Shown: in pieces, positions 17,593-29,378 of the stretch
How positions within the stretch are numbered: position 1 is the first letter of the stretch
Layout: the number at the start of each line of letters is the position of its first letter
Origin: Sphingomonas panni
Lineage (GTDB): Bacteria; Pseudomonadota; Alphaproteobacteria; Sphingomonadales; Sphingomonadaceae
DNA length: 64,000 nucleotides
Direction: 5' to 3'
Assembly (NCBI RefSeq): GCF_022664435.1
Contig: NZ_JAKREU010000006.1
Span: 62,001 to 126,000, forward strand
Notes under the pieces: model-generated
What the model was told of the DNA's origin: nothing
The model's input: the letters and a program-made list of their open reading frames with translations, nothing else
Databases searched by the model: none
Position numbers and translations under genes: made by a program

Positions 17593-17964
17593 ATGCCGAC
17601 GATCAACCAGCTGGTCCGCAAGGGCCGCGAACCGCAGAAGGCCAAGTCGAAGGTCCCTGCGATGGACCAGAACCCGCAGAAGCGCGGTGTCTGCACCCGC
17701 GTCTACACGACGACTCCGAAGAAGCCGAACTCGGCGCTCCGCAAGGTTGCCAAGGTCCGCCTGACCAACCAGCGCGAAGTCATCAGCTACATCCCGGGTG
17801 AAGGCCATAACCTTCAGGAGCACTCGGTCGTGCTGATCCGCGGCGGTCGTGTGCGCGATCTTCCCGGCGTTCGCTACCACGTCCTGCGCGGCGTGCTGGA
17901 TACGCAGGGCGTCAAGGATCGCCGCCAGTCGCGTTCGAAGTACGGCGCCAAGCGTCCGAAGTGA
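17593..17964 (+). CDS. rpsL: Ribosomal protein S12
   Basis: Decoding-centre protein of the 30S subunit, first gene of the str operon. 123 residues starting [12 protein letters not shown]. The streptomycin-region segments [19 protein letters not shown] and [20 protein letters not shown] are wild-type in pattern, with Lys at the position usually numbered 43 and Lys at 88 replaced by the local sequence [10 protein letters not shown]. The start at 17593 restores the family N-terminus; a GTG 12 bases upstream is in frame but forms part of the leader. Confidence 0.98.
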   Translation: MPTINQLVRKGREPQKAKSKVPAMDQNPQKRGVCTRVYTTTPKKPNSALRKVAKVRLTNQREVISYIPGEGHNLQEHSVVLIRGGRVRDLPGVRYHVLRGVLDTQGVKDRRQSRSKYGAKRPK

Positions 17965-17970
17965 TCTTGC

Positions 17971-17991
17971 GCCGCGCGTAGTCCGCGCGGC
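17971..17991. other. Hairpin between rpsL and rpsG
   Basis: Perfect 8-bp stem GCCGCGCG / CGCGCGGC, 5-base loop, no T run. Confidence 0.55.
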
Positions 17992-18061
17992 CTGAGATCT
18001 ACCTACCCCCAGTAAGCCCCCGACGGGTTCGGGAACCGGCTGAAGATTGAAGGAATATCTG

Positions 18062-18532
18062 ATGGCTCGTCGTCGTCGTCCCGAAAAGCGGGAAATCCTG
18101 CCTGATCCCGTATACGGGGATGAGGTTCTGACCAAGTTCATGAATTCGGTGATGCTGGACGGCAAGAAGTCCGTCGCCGAAGGCATCGTCTATTCGGCAT
18201 TCGAAACCGTCGAGAGCCGCGCGAAGCGCGACCCGCTGGGCGTGTTCCACGATGCGCTCAACAACGTGAAGCCGAACATCGAAGTGCGTTCGCGCCGCGT
18301 CGGTGGTGCGACCTACCAGGTCCCGGTCGAAGTCCGCTTCGAGCGTGCCCAGGCGCTTGCCATCCGCTGGCTGATCGCCTCGGCTCGCAACCGCAGCGAG
18401 AACACCATGTCGGCCCGCCTGTCGGGCGAGCTGATGGACGCTGCCAACAACCGCGGCAACGCCGTCAAGAAGCGCGAAGACACGCACCGCATGGCGGAAG
18501 CGAACCGCGCCTTCTCGCACTACCGCTGGTAA
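18062..18532 (+). CDS. rpsG: Ribosomal protein S7
   Basis: Primary 16S-binding protein that starts assembly of the 30S head. 156 residues from [32 protein letters not shown] and the C-terminal [18 protein letters not shown] are typical. The TTG start at 18047 would add five residues and is not used by homologues. GAAGGAA serves as ribosome site. Confidence 0.98.
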   Translation: MARRRRPEKREILPDPVYGDEVLTKFMNSVMLDGKKSVAEGIVYSAFETVESRAKRDPLGVFHDALNNVKPNIEVRSRRVGGATYQVPVEVRFERAQALAIRWLIASARNRSENTMSARLSGELMDAANNRGNAVKKREDTHRMAEANRAFSHYRW

Positions 18533-18538
18533 GCGCAG

Positions 18539-18607
18539 GCGGTGGCTTTTCACCGCTGAACTAACCGCCTATATCGTGGGGAGCGGGCGTCATGCCTCGC
18601 TCCCCAC
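18539..18607. other. Two hairpins between rpsG and fusA
   Basis: First stem GCGGTG / CACCGC at 18539-18556 with a GCTTTT loop. Second, a perfect 10-bp stem GTGGGGAGCG / CGCTCCCCAC at 18576-18607 with a 12-base loop. Neither has a strong T run; the second ends 20 bases ahead of the fusA start and could act in the fusA leader. Confidence 0.55.
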
Positions 18608-18627
18608 ATTGCTAAGGAAGCACGATC

Positions 18628-20721
18628 ATGGCCCGCAGCCATCCGCTCGAACGGTATCGTAACATCGGCATCATGGCGCACATCGACGCCGGCAAGACGA
18701 CCACCACCGAGCGTATTCTTTACTACACCGGCAAGTCCTACAAGATCGGCGAAGTGCACGAAGGCACCGCCACCATGGACTGGATGGAGCAGGAGCAGGA
18801 ACGCGGCATCACCATCACCTCGGCGGCAACCACCTGCAAGTGGCGCGCCGAAGAGGGCAAGGGTGAAGAGCACCTGATCAACATCATCGACACCCCCGGC
18901 CACGTCGACTTCACCATCGAAGTCGAGCGTTCGCTGCGCGTGCTCGACGGTGCGGTCGCCTGTTTCGACGGCGTTGCCGGCGTCGAGCCGCAGTCGGAAA
19001 CCGTGTGGCGTCAGGCCGACAAGTACGGCGTGCCGCGCATGTGCTTCGTCAACAAGCTCGACCGCACCGGCGCCGACTTCTATTTCTGCGTCGACTCGAT
19101 CATCGAACGCCTCGGTGCGCGTCCGGCGGTCCTGTATCTCCCGATCGGTATCGAAGGCGGCTTCAAGGGCCTCGTCGACCTGGTCGAGAACCGCGCGATC
19201 ATCTGGCTCGAAGAGTCGCTGGGCGCGAAGTTCGAATATCAGGACATTCCGGAAGACATGAAGGAAAAGGCTGCGAAGTATCGCAGCGACCTGATCGAAA
19301 TGGCCGTCGAGCAGGACGACGACCTGATGGAAGCCTATCTCGAAGGCAACGAACCGTCGGTCGCCGATCTGAAGAAGCTGATCCGCAAGGGTACGCTGGG
19401 CATGCAGTTCGTGCCGATCGTCTGCGGTTCGGCGTTCAAGAACAAGGGCGTGCAGCCGCTGCTCGACGCCGTTGTCGACTATCTGCCTTCGCCGCTGGAC
19501 ATTCCGGACGTGCAGGGCGTGAAGCTCGACGGCGAGACCCCGGATTCGCGTCCGGCGTCGGATACCGCGCCGCTGTCGCTGCTGGCGTTCAAGATCATGA
19601 ACGACCCGTTCGTCGGCTCGCTGACCTTCGCCCGCATCTATTCGGGTACGCTGACCAAGGGCAGCTACCTGAACTCGGTGAAGGACAAGAAGGAAAAGAT
19701 CGGCCGTATGCTCCTCATGCACGCGAACTCGCGTGAGGACATCGACGAGGCGCGTGCCGGTGACATCGTCGCCATCGCGGGCCTGAAGGAAACGACGACC
19801 GGCGACACGCTGTGCGACGCTTCGAACCCGATCATCCTGGAACGCATGGAGTTCCCGGAACCCGTCATCGAGCTGTCGGTGGAACCGAAGACCAAGGCCG
19901 ACCAGGAAAAGATGGGCATCGCGCTCAACCGCCTGGCTGCCGAGGATCCCTCGTTCCGCGTGTCGACCGACCATGAATCGGGCCAGACGATCATCAAGGG
20001 CATGGGTGAACTTCACCTCGAAATCCTCGTCGATCGCATGAAGCGCGAATTCAAGGTGGAAGCGAATGTCGGTGCGCCGCAGGTGGCGTATCGCGAATAT
20101 CTCGCCAAGCCGGTCGAACTGACCTACACCCACAAGAAGCAGTCGGGTGGTTCGGGCCAGTTCGGCGAAGTCAAGGTCAAGGTCGTCCCTGGCGAGCGTG
20201 GCTCGGGTTACCAGTTCTTCGACGAGATCAAGGGCGGCAACATTCCGCGCGAATATATCCCGTCGGTGGAAAAGGGTATGCGCGAGACGGCGCAGACCGG
20301 TTCGCTGATCGGCTTCCCGATCATCGACTTCGAAGTGCACCTGATCGACGGCAAGTACCACGACGTCGACTCGTCGGCACTGGCGTTCGAAATCTGCGCG
20401 CGTGGCGCGATGCGCGAAGCGGCCCAGAAGGCCGGCATCAAGCTGCTCGAGCCGATCATGAAGGTCGAGGTCGTGACCCCGGAAGACTATCTGGGCGACG
20501 TCATCGGCGACATGAACAGCCGTCGTGGCCAGATCCAGGGCACCGACAGCCGCGGCAACGCGCAGACTGTCGAAGCGATGGTCCCGCTCGCCAACATGTT
20601 CGGCTATGTGAACCAGCTCCGCTCGTTCACGCAGGGCCGTGCGCAATACTCGATGCAGTTCTCGCACTATGACGAAGTGCCGCAGAACGTTGCTGACGAA
20701 GTGAAGGCGAAGATGGCCTGA
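18628..20721 (+). CDS. fusA: Elongation factor G
   Basis: Translocation GTPase. 697 residues, full length. G motifs: [15 protein letters not shown] (G1), RGITITSA (G2), DTPGHVDF (G3), [10 protein letters not shown] (G4), and GSAFKNKG (G5). Domain II starts near residue 300; domain IV contains the [20 protein letters not shown] region (split reading of a longer conserved block) and the C-terminus ends [10 protein letters not shown]. Only one fusA is in the window. Confidence 0.98.
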   Translation: MARSHPLERYRNIGIMAHIDAGKTTTTERILYYTGKSYKIGEVHEGTATMDWMEQEQERGITITSAATTCKWRAEEGKGEEHLINIIDTPGHVDFTIEVERSLRVLDGAVACFDGVAGVEPQSETVWRQADKYGVPRMCFVNKLDRTGADFYFCVDSIIERLGARPAVLYLPIGIEGGFKGLVDLVENRAIIWLEESLGAKFEYQDIPEDMKEKAAKYRSDLIEMAVEQDDDLMEAYLEGNEPSVADLKKLIRKGTLGMQFVPIVCGSAFKNKGVQPLLDAVVDYLPSPLDIPDVQGVKLDGETPDSRPASDTAPLSLLAFKIMNDPFVGSLTFARIYSGTLTKGSYLNSVKDKKEKIGRMLLMHANSREDIDEARAGDIVAIAGLKETTTGDTLCDASNPIILERMEFPEPVIELSVEPKTKADQEKMGIALNRLAAEDPSFRVSTDHESGQTIIKGMGELHLEILVDRMKREFKVEANVGAPQVAYREYLAKPVELTYTHKKQSGGSGQFGEVKVKVVPGERGSGYQFFDEIKGGNIPREYIPSVEKGMRETAQTGSLIGFPIIDFEVHLIDGKYHDVDSSALAFEICARGAMREAAQKAGIKLLEPIMKVEVVTPEDYLGDVIGDMNSRRGQIQGTDSRGNAQTVEAMVPLANMFGYVNQLRSFTQGRAQYSMQFSHYDEVPQNVADEVKAKMA

Positions 20722-20728
20722 GGCGCAC

Positions 20729-20822
20729 GGGGCTAAGCCAGCTTAGCCCCGAGACGCCGCAAGGCCGGCCGGCGGGGCGGTCGCAAGATCGCTCCGACCG
20801 ACGACGAATTTACTTCGTCGTC
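20729..20822. other. Two perfect hairpins between fusA and tuf
   Basis: GGGGCTAAG / CTTAGCCCC at 20729-20750 (9 bp, loop CCAG) and GACGACGAA / TTCGTCGTC at 20800-20822 (9 bp, loop TTTAC). Neither is followed by a long T run, so they are processing, stability or attenuation candidates. The fusA-tuf spacer is 201 bases. Confidence 0.6.
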
Positions 20823-20922
20823 CTCTCCCCGGTTCGGGGGCTGGCATTACGAAACAACACCCGCTAAAGGGCCGCGTTCGCGTGGCCCCGGCGGCACCGA
20901 ATTCGAATCAGAAGGTAGGAAA

Positions 20923-22116
<1,194 letters not shown>

Positions 22117-22134
22117 TATAGCGACTCGAACAGG

Positions 22135-22172
22135 TGGCGGTCCCCGGAGACGGGGGCCGCCATTTGCTATTT
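22135..22172 (+). terminator. Terminator-like hairpin after tuf
   Basis: Stem TGGCGGTCCCC / GGGGGCCGCCA (11 positions with one T-G wobble, loop about 6 bases) followed by TTTGCTATTTT. It separates the str genes from rpsJ. Confidence 0.7.
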
Positions 22173-22227
22173 TATGAGGGCACCTCGCTTGTAGCTGGGG
22201 TTCCCACTAAGCCATTCGTTGTTAATC

Positions 22228-22253
22228 AAGAGCCGTCCCAACGGCCCGCTCTT
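22228..22253 (+). other. Stem-loop in the rpsJ leader
   Basis: AAGAGC / GCTCTT with an inner CGT / ACG pair, ending 16 bases ahead of the rpsJ ATG. It overlaps the region where a ribosome-binding control element could lie. Confidence 0.4.
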
Positions 22254-22269
22254 TCGCATCGGTAGGACC

Positions 22270-22578
22270 ATGGACAACAATATCCGTATTCGCCTGAAGG
22301 CGTTCGACCATCGCGTGCTCGACCAGGCTGCCGGCGACATCGCCGACACCGCCCGTCGCACCGGCGCCCTGATCCGTGGACCCATTCCGCTGCCCACGCA
22401 CATCGACAAGTTCACGGTCAACCGCGGCCCGCACATCGACAAGAAGTCGCGCGAGCAGTTCGAGACCCGCACCTACAAGCGTCTGCTCGACATCGTGCAG
22501 CCGACCCCGCAGACCGTCGACGCGCTCATGAAGCTCGACCTCGCGGCAGGGGTGGACGTAGAGATCAAGCTGGCGTAA
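22270..22578 (+). CDS. rpsJ: Ribosomal protein S10
   Basis: 30S head protein that also works as NusE in transcription antitermination. 102 residues starting [33 protein letters not shown] and [18 protein letters not shown] are diagnostic. The ATG at 22270 has GGTAGGA in front. It normally opens the S10 operon, but here 324 noncoding bases separate it from rplC. Confidence 0.98.
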   Translation: MDNNIRIRLKAFDHRVLDQAAGDIADTARRTGALIRGPIPLPTHIDKFTVNRGPHIDKKSREQFETRTYKRLLDIVQPTPQTVDALMKLDLAAGVDVEIKLA

Positions 22579-22902
22579 TAGCCAGCTTCCGCGACGTAGG
22601 GTGATTCCGCCCTGCGTCGCGCTTTCGCTTCCCGTCGGTCCGTTCTGGACAGTGGCGGTAGAGGCCGGGAAAGCAACCACAGGGATACCGAACGGCACCG
22701 CGCTTGCGGGCAAGGTGCCGTTGTCCGCGTCCCCGCTATCGTTGATGCAGCCCTTCGGTGGGGGAATATCGGCGATGTCTGGCCCTGGCGGGGGCGTGCA
22801 GATCGCAAGGGCTGGGGCTTCGGAGGCGGGTGACCGCGCACCGGGGCCTTTTTCGTTAGGCAAGCTCGTCGTCAAGACGAGCCTCTGTTGGAGGAGTTGG
22901 TC
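22579..22902 (+). promoter_or_regulatory. Structured 324-base gap between rpsJ and rplC
   Basis: No supportable ORF. Three stem-loops stand out: CGCGACG-T-AGGG / CCCT-G-CGTCGCG at 22590-22621 followed by CTTTCGCTT; GGC-G-GGTG / CACC-GGG-GCC at 22825-22848 followed by five Ts (22849-22853), a terminator-like attenuator candidate; and GCTCGTC / GACGAGC at 22864-22882 just ahead of the rplC ribosome site (TTGGAGGAG). The structure suggests a leader for the S10 genes starting at rplC; protein control is an inference only. Confidence 0.5.
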
Positions 22903-23628
22903 ATGCGTACTGGTGTGATCGCGAAGAAAATGGGTATGACCCGGCTGTTCCAGGACGACGGGCGCCACGTGCCCGTCACCGTCCTGCAGCTGGAAGACGT
23001 GCAGGTCGTCGCCCGTCGTGAAAAGGATCGTGACGGTTACGTTGCGGTGCAGCTCGGCGCCGGCGTTGCCAAGGCGAAGAACGTCGCCAAGCCGCAGCGT
23101 GGCCATTTCGGCAAGGCCGAAGTGACCCCGAAGGCGCGCGTGGTCGAGTTCCGCGTTGCGGACGATGCGCTGCTCGATGTCGGTGCCACCATTGGTGCCG
23201 ATCACTATGTCGCCGGCCAGATGGTCGACGTCTCGGGCCGCACGCAGGGCAAGGGCTTTGCCGGCGCCATGAAGCGCTGGGGCTTCGGCGGTCTGCGCGC
23301 GACGCACGGCGTGTCGGTCTCGCACCGTTCGCACGGTTCGACCGGTCAGCGTCAGGATCCGGGCAAGGTCTTCAAGAACAAGAAGATGGCCGGCCACATG
23401 GGCGACCGTAACCGCACGCAGCAGAATCTGCAGGTCGTGTCGACCGACGTCGAGCGTGGGCTGATCTTCATCAAGGGTTCGGTTCCCGGTCACAAGGGCA
23501 GCTGGCTGACGGTCAAGGACGCGGTGAAGGTCGCGCGCCATGCCGACGCGCCGTATCCCGCGGGCCTGAAGAGCGCCAACAGCAACGACGCGGCCGCACC
23601 GGCAGCGACCGACGGCCAGGAGGGCTGA
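22903..23628 (+). CDS. rplC: Ribosomal protein L3
   Basis: Early assembly protein of the 50S subunit. 241 residues starting [16 protein letters not shown]. The loop region [19 protein letters not shown] followed by [19 protein letters not shown] in pattern reaches towards the peptidyl transferase centre. There is a low-complexity tail ([16 protein letters not shown]) beyond the usual end, a common alphaproteobacterial feature. TTGGAGGAG precedes the ATG; the TTG start at 22888 lies inside that ribosome site. Confidence 0.98.
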   Translation: MRTGVIAKKMGMTRLFQDDGRHVPVTVLQLEDVQVVARREKDRDGYVAVQLGAGVAKAKNVAKPQRGHFGKAEVTPKARVVEFRVADDALLDVGATIGADHYVAGQMVDVSGRTQGKGFAGAMKRWGFGGLRATHGVSVSHRSHGSTGQRQDPGKVFKNKKMAGHMGDRNRTQQNLQVVSTDVERGLIFIKGSVPGHKGSWLTVKDAVKVARHADAPYPAGLKSANSNDAAAPAATDGQEG

Positions 23629-23630
23629 TC

Positions 23631-24257
23631 ATGAAGGTCAAGGTACAGACCCTCGACGCCGTCGAAAGCGGCGATATCGAGCTGAACGACGAGGTGTTCG
23701 GCCTCGATCCGCGTGCGGACATTCTGCACCGGGTCGTGACCTGGCAGCTCGAAAAGCGTCGCGGCACCGCTCGCGGCACCCGCGAGCGCGCCGATGTCGC
23801 GCGGTCGGGCAAGAAGCTGGGTCGCCAGAAGGGCGGCGGTGTGGCTCGTCACGGCGATCGCCGCGCACCGGTGTTCATCGGCGGTGGTAAGGCGCACGGC
23901 GCCCGCGTCCGCGACTTCAACCCGGGCCTGAACAAGAAGGTGCGCGCCCTGGGCCTGAAGATGGCGCTGTCGAGCCACGCCAAGGCGGGTTCGTTGGTCG
24001 TCCTCGACGGCCTGAACGTCGAGAACGGCAAGACCCAGGTCCTGCTCGGCAACCTCGCCAAGCTCGGCTTCGGCAAGACCTCGCTGGTCATCGACGGCGA
24101 CGCGGTGGAAAACACCTTCGCGCTGGCCGCGCGCAACCTCCGTCAGGTCAATGTCCTGCCGGCCGGTGGCGCCAACGTCTATGACATCCTGAAGCACGAC
24201 ACGCTGGTGCTGACCCGCGCCGCCGTCGAAAAGCTGGAGGCCCGCTTCAATGGCTAA
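23631..24257 (+). CDS. rplD: Ribosomal protein L4
   Basis: 50S exit-tunnel protein, also the classical S10-operon repressor in enterobacteria. 208 residues. The tunnel loop [24 protein letters not shown] stretch is seen as [40 protein letters not shown] lies in the globular part. It starts 2 bases after rplC and overlaps rplW by 8 bases. Confidence 0.98.
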   Translation: MKVKVQTLDAVESGDIELNDEVFGLDPRADILHRVVTWQLEKRRGTARGTRERADVARSGKKLGRQKGGGVARHGDRRAPVFIGGGKAHGARVRDFNPGLNKKVRALGLKMALSSHAKAGSLVVLDGLNVENGKTQVLLGNLAKLGFGKTSLVIDGDAVENTFALAARNLRQVNVLPAGGANVYDILKHDTLVLTRAAVEKLEARFNG

Positions 24258-24564
24258 GCAGCAGCAGGCGATCGACATCCGTCACTACGACGTGGTGCTC
24301 GCTCCGCACATCACCGAAAAGGCGACGATGCTCTCCGAGCATAACGCCGTCGTCTTCAAGGTCGCGAACAAGGCGTCGAAGCCGGAGATCAAGGCAGCGG
24401 TCGAAGCGCTGTTCAACGTCACCGTCACCGGCGTGAACACGATCGTGACCAAGGGCAAGACCAAGAAGTGGAAGGGCGCGCCCTACACTCGCTCGGACTT
24501 CAAGAAGGCGATCGTGACGCTGGCCGAAGGCCAGTCGATCGACATTACCGAGGGGGCCAAGTAA
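24250..24564 (+). CDS. rplW: Ribosomal protein L23
   Basis: 50S protein at the tunnel exit that docks trigger factor and SRP. 104 residues with [17 protein letters not shown] at the start and [20 protein letters not shown] in the extended loop. Its start lies inside the end of rplD, so the two are coupled, and rplB begins 1 base after its stop. Confidence 0.97.
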   Translation: MAKQQQAIDIRHYDVVLAPHITEKATMLSEHNAVVFKVANKASKPEIKAAVEALFNVTVTGVNTIVTKGKTKKWKGAPYTRSDFKKAIVTLAEGQSIDITEGAK

Positions 24565-24565
24565 C

Positions 24566-25417
24566 ATGGCACTCAAGCAATATAACCCGACGACGCCGTC
24601 GCAGCGCGGCCTGGTCCTCATCGACCGTTCGGCGCTGTACAAGGGTCGTCCGGTCAAGTCGCTGACCGAGGGCAAGACCAAGACCGGTGGTCGCAACAAC
24701 AAGGGCCATGTGACCTCGCGCGGCATCGCCGGCGGTCACAAGCAGCGCTACCGCATCATCGACTTCAAGCGTCGCCTGTGGGACGTCGAGGGCACTGTGG
24801 AGCGGATCGAATATGATCCCAACCGCACCGCCTTCATCGCGCTCATCAACTATGGTGCGGACGAAGCGGGCAAGGACCGCGTCGCCTACATCATCGCGCC
24901 GCAGCGTCTGAACGTCGGCGACAAGGTGATCGCGGGCAAGAAGACCGACGTGAAGCCGGGCAACGCGATGGAACTGGGCCAGGTGCCAGTCGGCACGATC
25001 GTCCACAACATCGAGATGAAGCCGGGCAAGGGCGGTCAGATTGCGCGTTCGGCCGGCACCTATGTGCAGGTCGTCGGCCGCGACAAGGGCATGGTCATCG
25101 TCCGTCTGAACTCGGGTGAGCAGCGCTACATCCACGCCGCCTGCATGGCGACGATTGGTGCGGTGTCGAACCCCGACAACCAGAACCAGAATCTGGGCAA
25201 GGCCGGCCGCAACCGCTGGAAGGGCATCCGCCCGCTGACCCGTGGTGTCGCCAAGAACCCGGTCGACCACCCGCACGGCGGTGGTGAAGGCCGGACCTCG
25301 GGCGGCCGTCACCCGGTCACCCCGTGGGGCAAGCCGACCAAGGGCGCGCGCACGCGGCACAACAAGGCGACGGACAAGATGATTATCCGTAGCCGTCACG
25401 CGAAGAAGAAGGGCTAA
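24566..25417 (+). CDS. rplB: Ribosomal protein L2
   Basis: Core 50S protein needed for subunit joining and peptidyl transfer. 283 residues, slightly longer than the usual 273-280. [19 protein letters not shown] is the RNA-binding start, and the C-terminal [20 protein letters not shown] contains the conserved His near the catalytic centre. It is spaced by 1 base from rplW and 3 from rpsS. Confidence 0.98.
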   Translation: MALKQYNPTTPSQRGLVLIDRSALYKGRPVKSLTEGKTKTGGRNNKGHVTSRGIAGGHKQRYRIIDFKRRLWDVEGTVERIEYDPNRTAFIALINYGADEAGKDRVAYIIAPQRLNVGDKVIAGKKTDVKPGNAMELGQVPVGTIVHNIEMKPGKGGQIARSAGTYVQVVGRDKGMVIVRLNSGEQRYIHAACMATIGAVSNPDNQNQNLGKAGRNRWKGIRPLTRGVAKNPVDHPHGGGEGRTSGGRHPVTPWGKPTKGARTRHNKATDKMIIRSRHAKKKG

Positions 25418-25420
25418 GCG

Positions 25421-25699
25421 ATGGCTCGTTCCGTATGGAAGGGTCCGTTCGTGGACCTCAACCTGCTGAAGAAGGCAGAAGTGGCGCAGGACGCCGGCAC
25501 CCGTGCCGGCCCGATCAAGACCTGGTCGCGCCGCTCGACCATTCTCCCGCAGTTCGTCGGCCTGACGTTCAACGTCTATAACGGCCGCAAGTTCGTGCCG
25601 GTTTCGGTCAACGAAGACATGGTGGGCATGAAGCTGGGCGAGTTCGCTCCGACCCGCTTCTTCCCCGGCCACGCCGCCGACAAGAAGGGCAAGCGCTGA
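25421..25699 (+). CDS. rpsS: Ribosomal protein S19
   Basis: 30S head protein forming a bridge to S13. 92 residues: [38 protein letters not shown], and a [20 protein letters not shown] end, all typical. Its stop overlaps the rplV start by one base (TGATG). Confidence 0.98.
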   Translation: MARSVWKGPFVDLNLLKKAEVAQDAGTRAGPIKTWSRRSTILPQFVGLTFNVYNGRKFVPVSVNEDMVGMKLGEFAPTRFFPGHAADKKGKR

Positions 25700-26075
25700 T
25701 GAGCAAGCAGGCAGCACCCCGTCGCGTTGGTGACAAGGAAGCGCTGGCAGTCGCGACTCAGGTCCGCGGCTCGGCTCAGAAGCTGAACCTCGTCGCCGCG
25801 CTCATCCGCAACCGCAAGGCCGGTGACGCGATGAACATCCTCGCCTTCTCGAAGAAGGCGATGGCGGTCGATGTCCGCAAGTGCCTCGCTTCGGCGATCG
25901 CGAATGCGGAAAACAACCACAACCTCGACGTCGACGCGCTCGTCGTCAAGGAAGCCTCGGTCGGCAAGTCGATCACGATGAAGCGTTTCGCGACCCGCGG
26001 TCGCGGCAAGTCGACGCGCATCCTGAAGCCGTTCAGCCGCGTGCGCATCGTCGTGTCCGAGGTGGAGGAAGCGTA

Positions 26076-26076
<1 letters not shown>
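25699..26076 (+). CDS. rplV: Ribosomal protein L22
   Basis: 50S tunnel-constriction protein. 125 residues: [20 protein letters not shown], then [20 protein letters not shown], and the extended beta-hairpin [20 protein letters not shown]. It overlaps both neighbours by one base (TGATG, TAATG), showing tight translational coupling. Confidence 0.98.
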
Positions 26077-26786
<710 letters not shown>

Positions 26787-26798
26787 GGATGATTTGAG

Positions 26799-27230
26799 AT
26801 GCTGCAACCAAAGCGCACCAAGTTCCGCAAGGCCTTCAAGGGCCGCATCCATGGCGATGCCAAGGGCGGTACGTCGCTGAACTTCGGGTCGTACGGCCTG
26901 AAGGCGATGGAGCCGGAGCGGATCACCGCCCGCCAGATCGAGGCGGCTCGCCGCGCGATCACGCGTCACATCAAGCGCCAGGGCCGCTTGTGGATCCGGA
27001 TCTTCCCGGATCTGCCGGTGTCGTCGAAGCCTGCCGAAGTCCGCATGGGCTCGGGCAAGGGTTCGCCCGAATTCTGGGTCGCCCGCGTCAAGCCGGGTCG
27101 CATCCTGTTCGAACTGGACGGCGTGCCCGGTCCGCTCGCCGCGGAAGCGTTCTCGCGCGCCGCGATGAAGCTGCCGATCGCGGTCAAGGTCGTTGCCCGC
27201 CTGGGCGACACCTCGCACCTGGAGGGTTGA
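26799..27230 (+). CDS. rplP: Ribosomal protein L16
   Basis: 50S protein near the A site. 143 residues: [39 protein letters not shown], and [20 protein letters not shown]. The Arg within the GSGKGSPE region that is hydroxylated in some bacteria lies in the following loop. It is 12 bases after rpsC and 2 bases before rpmC. Confidence 0.98.
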   Translation: MLQPKRTKFRKAFKGRIHGDAKGGTSLNFGSYGLKAMEPERITARQIEAARRAITRHIKRQGRLWIRIFPDLPVSSKPAEVRMGSGKGSPEFWVARVKPGRILFELDGVPGPLAAEAFSRAAMKLPIAVKVVARLGDTSHLEG

Positions 27231-27232
27231 TA

Positions 27233-27436
27233 ATGACGAAGGCAACCGATCTTCGCGCAAAGAGCGACGACCAGCTGGTCGAGGAACTGTCGAGCCTGAA
27301 GCGTGAGGCGTTCAACCTCCGTTTCCAGGCGGCGACCAGCCAGCTGGAAAAGCCGACCCGCGTGAAGGAAGTCCGTCGCGACATCGCACGGATCAAGACG
27401 CTGCAGGGCGAGCGTTCGCGCTCGTCCGACAAGTAA
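27233..27436 (+). CDS. rpmC: Ribosomal protein L29
   Basis: Small 50S protein beside L23. 67 residues: [52 protein letters not shown]. The start is set at 27233 (ATG with GGAGGG ahead, inside the rplP end); the longer in-frame reading covers rplP in the wrong frame. Confidence 0.97.
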   Translation: MTKATDLRAKSDDQLVEELSSLKREAFNLRFQAATSQLEKPTRVKEVRRDIARIKTLQGERSRSSDK

Positions 27437-27447
27437 GGACGAGAGAC

Positions 27448-27720
27448 ATGCCGAAGCGCGTGCTGACCGGGATGATCGTCTCGGACAAGACCGACAAGAC
27501 GGTGGTGGTCAAGGTGGAGCGGAAGGTTAAGCACCCCCTCTACGGCAAGATCATCCGCCGTTCGAAGAAGTACCATGCCCATGACGAGGGCAATGAGTAT
27601 CGCGAAGGCGAGACCGTGCGCATCGAAGAGACCGCGCCGATCTCGAAGCTGAAGACCTGGAAGGTGATCGAGCGGGTGAACACCCACGCGACGCCGGCGG
27701 AAGTCGCAGCCGAGGCGTAA
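27448..27720 (+). CDS. rpsQ: Ribosomal protein S17
   Basis: Early 16S-binding OB-fold protein. 90 residues: [40 protein letters not shown], and [28 protein letters not shown] precedes it. It is the last gene before a 339-base gap filled with repeats and hairpins. Confidence 0.98.
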   Translation: MPKRVLTGMIVSDKTDKTVVVKVERKVKHPLYGKIIRRSKKYHAHDEGNEYREGETVRIEETAPISKLKTWKVIERVNTHATPAEVAAEA

Positions 27721-27732
27721 GCCTCTGCGGGG

Positions 27733-27752
27733 TGGGGCGGTTAAACGCCCCA
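27733..27752. other. Hairpin just after rpsQ
   Basis: TGGGGCG / CGCCCCA, perfect 7-bp stem, 6-base loop GTTAAA, directly followed by the repeat element. It is a transcript-end or stability candidate for the rpmC-rpsQ mRNA. Confidence 0.5.
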
Positions 27753-27858
27753 TTCCCGTAGACGTCATCCCAGCGTAGGCTGGGATCTCCTTCCACGGGA
27801 GCGCGCTCTCGTGGATCGATGCCCCAGCCTACGCTGGGGCGACGGCATACGGGAATGG
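27750..27858. repeat. Cruciform-like repeat element between rpsQ and rplN
   Basis: Outer arms CCATTCCCGTA (27750-27760) and TACGGGAATGG (27848-27858) pair perfectly. Inside are two similar hairpins, ATCCCAGCGTAGGCTGGGAT (about 27767-27786) and GCCCCAGCCTACGCTGGGGC (about 27821-27840), which are also inverted copies of each other, and a central CCACGGGAG / CTCTCGTGG stem. The layout is that of a mobile palindromic repeat lodged inside a ribosomal protein operon. Confidence 0.75.
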
Positions 27859-27887
27859 CAGGGACGATCACCGTCCCACCCCAAGCA

Positions 27888-27913
27888 ATTCCGGGGTCAG
27901 ACCCGGATGTGAC
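27888..27913. repeat. Second palindromic repeat fragment in the rpsQ-rplN gap
   Basis: TCCGGG / CCCGGA hairpin within ATTCCGGGGTCAGACCC and GGATGTGAC. It resembles one arm of the GTCA...CCGGGGTC family seen at 34839 and 41929, and is probably a solo or degenerate copy. Confidence 0.5.
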
Positions 27914-27969
27914 GAACATTCGCGGAGAGGCGCTTGCCTTTTCGCCATGGGGCGGTTAATGGGCCGCTC

Positions 27970-28008
27970 CCCCCGGCGCGGTATGCCCGCAGCCGGGGGT
28001 TCATTTTT
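27970..28008 (+). terminator. Terminator-like hairpin ahead of rplN
   Basis: CCCCCGGC / GCCGGGGG, perfect 8-bp stem with a 14-base loop, followed by TTCATTTTT. It lies 51 bases before the rplN start, so transcription from rpsQ into rplN is probably reduced here unless antiterminated. Confidence 0.65.
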
Positions 28009-28059
28009 AGCAGGCGGGGTCCGGTCGGAATCGGCCCCATAGGGTAAGGAATCGCATCC

Positions 28060-28428
28060 ATGATTCAGATGCAATCCAATCTCGATGTCGCGGACAACAG
28101 CGGCGCGAAGCGGGTGCAGTGCATCAAGGTGCTTGGCGGGTCCAAGCGCCGCGTGGCGGGCGTCGGTGACGTCATCGTCGTCAGCATCAAGGAAGCCGCT
28201 CCGCGCGGCCGCGTGAAGAAGGGTGACGTGCATCGCGCCGTCATCGTTCGCACCGCCAAGGACATCCGTCGCACCGACGGTTCGGTGATCCGCTTCGACG
28301 GCAACGCCGCGGTGCTGGTCAACAAGAACGAGGAGCCGATCGGCACCCGTATCTTTGGCCCGGTGGTCCGCGAGCTGCGCTCGAAGGGCTTCATGAAGAT
28401 CATCTCGCTCGCCCCTGAGGTGCTGTAA
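28060..28428 (+). CDS. rplN: Ribosomal protein L14
   Basis: 50S interface protein, first gene of the spc set. 122 residues: [40 protein letters not shown], and [26 protein letters not shown] precedes it. The stop and the rplX start share a base (TAATG). Confidence 0.98.
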   Translation: MIQMQSNLDVADNSGAKRVQCIKVLGGSKRRVAGVGDVIVVSIKEAAPRGRVKKGDVHRAVIVRTAKDIRRTDGSVIRFDGNAAVLVNKNEEPIGTRIFGPVVRELRSKGFMKIISLAPEVL

Positions 28429-28742
28429 TGGCTGCTGCCAAGATCAAGAAGGGCGACACCGTGATCGTCCTGTCGGGCAAGGACAAGGGTAAGACCGGCC
28501 AGGTCACCCAGTCGATGCCGAAGGACGGCAAGGTCGTCGTCGCCGGCGTGAACATCGCCGTCCGCCACAAGAAGCCGAACCAGGCCGACCCGCAGGGTGG
28601 TCTGGTGCGTTCGGAAGCGCCGCTGCACGTAAGCAAGGTCGCGCATGTCGTCGACGGCAAGCCGACCCGCGTCCGTTTCGAAATCCGTGACGGCAAGAAG
28701 GTCCGGGTCGCCGTGAAGGGCGGGGAGGTCATCAATGGCTGA
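28428..28742 (+). CDS. rplX: Ribosomal protein L24
   Basis: 50S assembly initiator with a KOW motif. 104 residues: [20 protein letters not shown], then [17 protein letters not shown], and [19 protein letters not shown]. It overlaps rplN by one base and rplE by eight. Confidence 0.97.
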   Translation: MAAAKIKKGDTVIVLSGKDKGKTGQVTQSMPKDGKVVVAGVNIAVRHKKPNQADPQGGLVRSEAPLHVSKVAHVVDGKPTRVRFEIRDGKKVRVAVKGGEVING

Positions 28743-29319
28743 TAAGTACACGCCGCGCATGAAGTCGATCTATGACGATCGCATCGTGAAGGCGATGACC
28801 GAGAAGTTCGGTTACAAGAACGCGCTCGAAGTGCCCCGGATCGAAAAGATCGTCCTGAACATGGGCGTGGGTGAAGCGACGCAGGACAAGAAGAAGGTCG
28901 AGCAGGCCAGCTCCGAAATGGAGCTGATCGCGGGCCAGAAGCCTGTCGTCACCAAGGCGAAGAAGTCGATCGCGCAGTTCAAGCTGCGTGAAGGCATGGC
29001 GATCGGCTGCAAGGTCACGCTGCGCCGCGAGCGGATGTATGAATTCCTCGATCGCTTCATCACCATCGCGCTTCCCCGCGTCCGCGACTTTCGTGGCCTG
29101 AACCCGAAGTCGTTCGACGGCCGTGGCAACTATGCCTGCGGCATCAAGGAACAGATCGTGTTCCCCGAAATCAACTATGACCGCATCGACAAGGTGCGCG
29201 GCATGGATGTGATCGTGACCACCACCGCCAAGACCGACGACGAGGCTCGCGAGCTTCTGCGTCTGTTCGGTTTCCCCTTCCCGCAGGAAGCGGAAGCCGA
29301 GGAAAAGAAGGCGGCGTAA
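28735..29319 (+). CDS. rplE: Ribosomal protein L5
   Basis: 50S central-protuberance protein that binds 5S rRNA. 194 residues: [30 protein letters not shown] segment seen as [35 protein letters not shown], and [18 protein letters not shown]. The tail [11 protein letters not shown] is a short extension. The start lies inside the end of rplX. Confidence 0.98.
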   Translation: MADKYTPRMKSIYDDRIVKAMTEKFGYKNALEVPRIEKIVLNMGVGEATQDKKKVEQASSEMELIAGQKPVVTKAKKSIAQFKLREGMAIGCKVTLRRERMYEFLDRFITIALPRVRDFRGLNPKSFDGRGNYACGIKEQIVFPEINYDRIDKVRGMDVIVTTTAKTDDEARELLRLFGFPFPQEAEAEEKKAA

Positions 29320-29325
29320 TGCGGT

Positions 29326-29347
29326 CCGCCCCCGGCGACGGGGGCGG
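29326..29347. other. Hairpin between rplE and rpsN
   Basis: CCGCCCCC / GGGGGCGG, perfect 8-bp stem with a 6-base loop, followed by CCGTTCGCTTT. It is a weak terminator or attenuation candidate. Confidence 0.55.
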
Positions 29348-29378
29348 CCGTTCGCTTTAACAAAGAGAGCTTAAGTCC

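Noticed and set aside
18550..20667. 705-codon open frame on the minus strand opposite fusA
   Set aside because: It is a codon-bias shadow of fusA: no family motif, no ribosome site, and the plus-strand frame is a perfect EF-G.
22601..22918. Possible small gene in the rpsJ-rplC gap
   Set aside because: Open only by chance, overlaps the rplC start and ribosome site, and shows no protein-like pattern.
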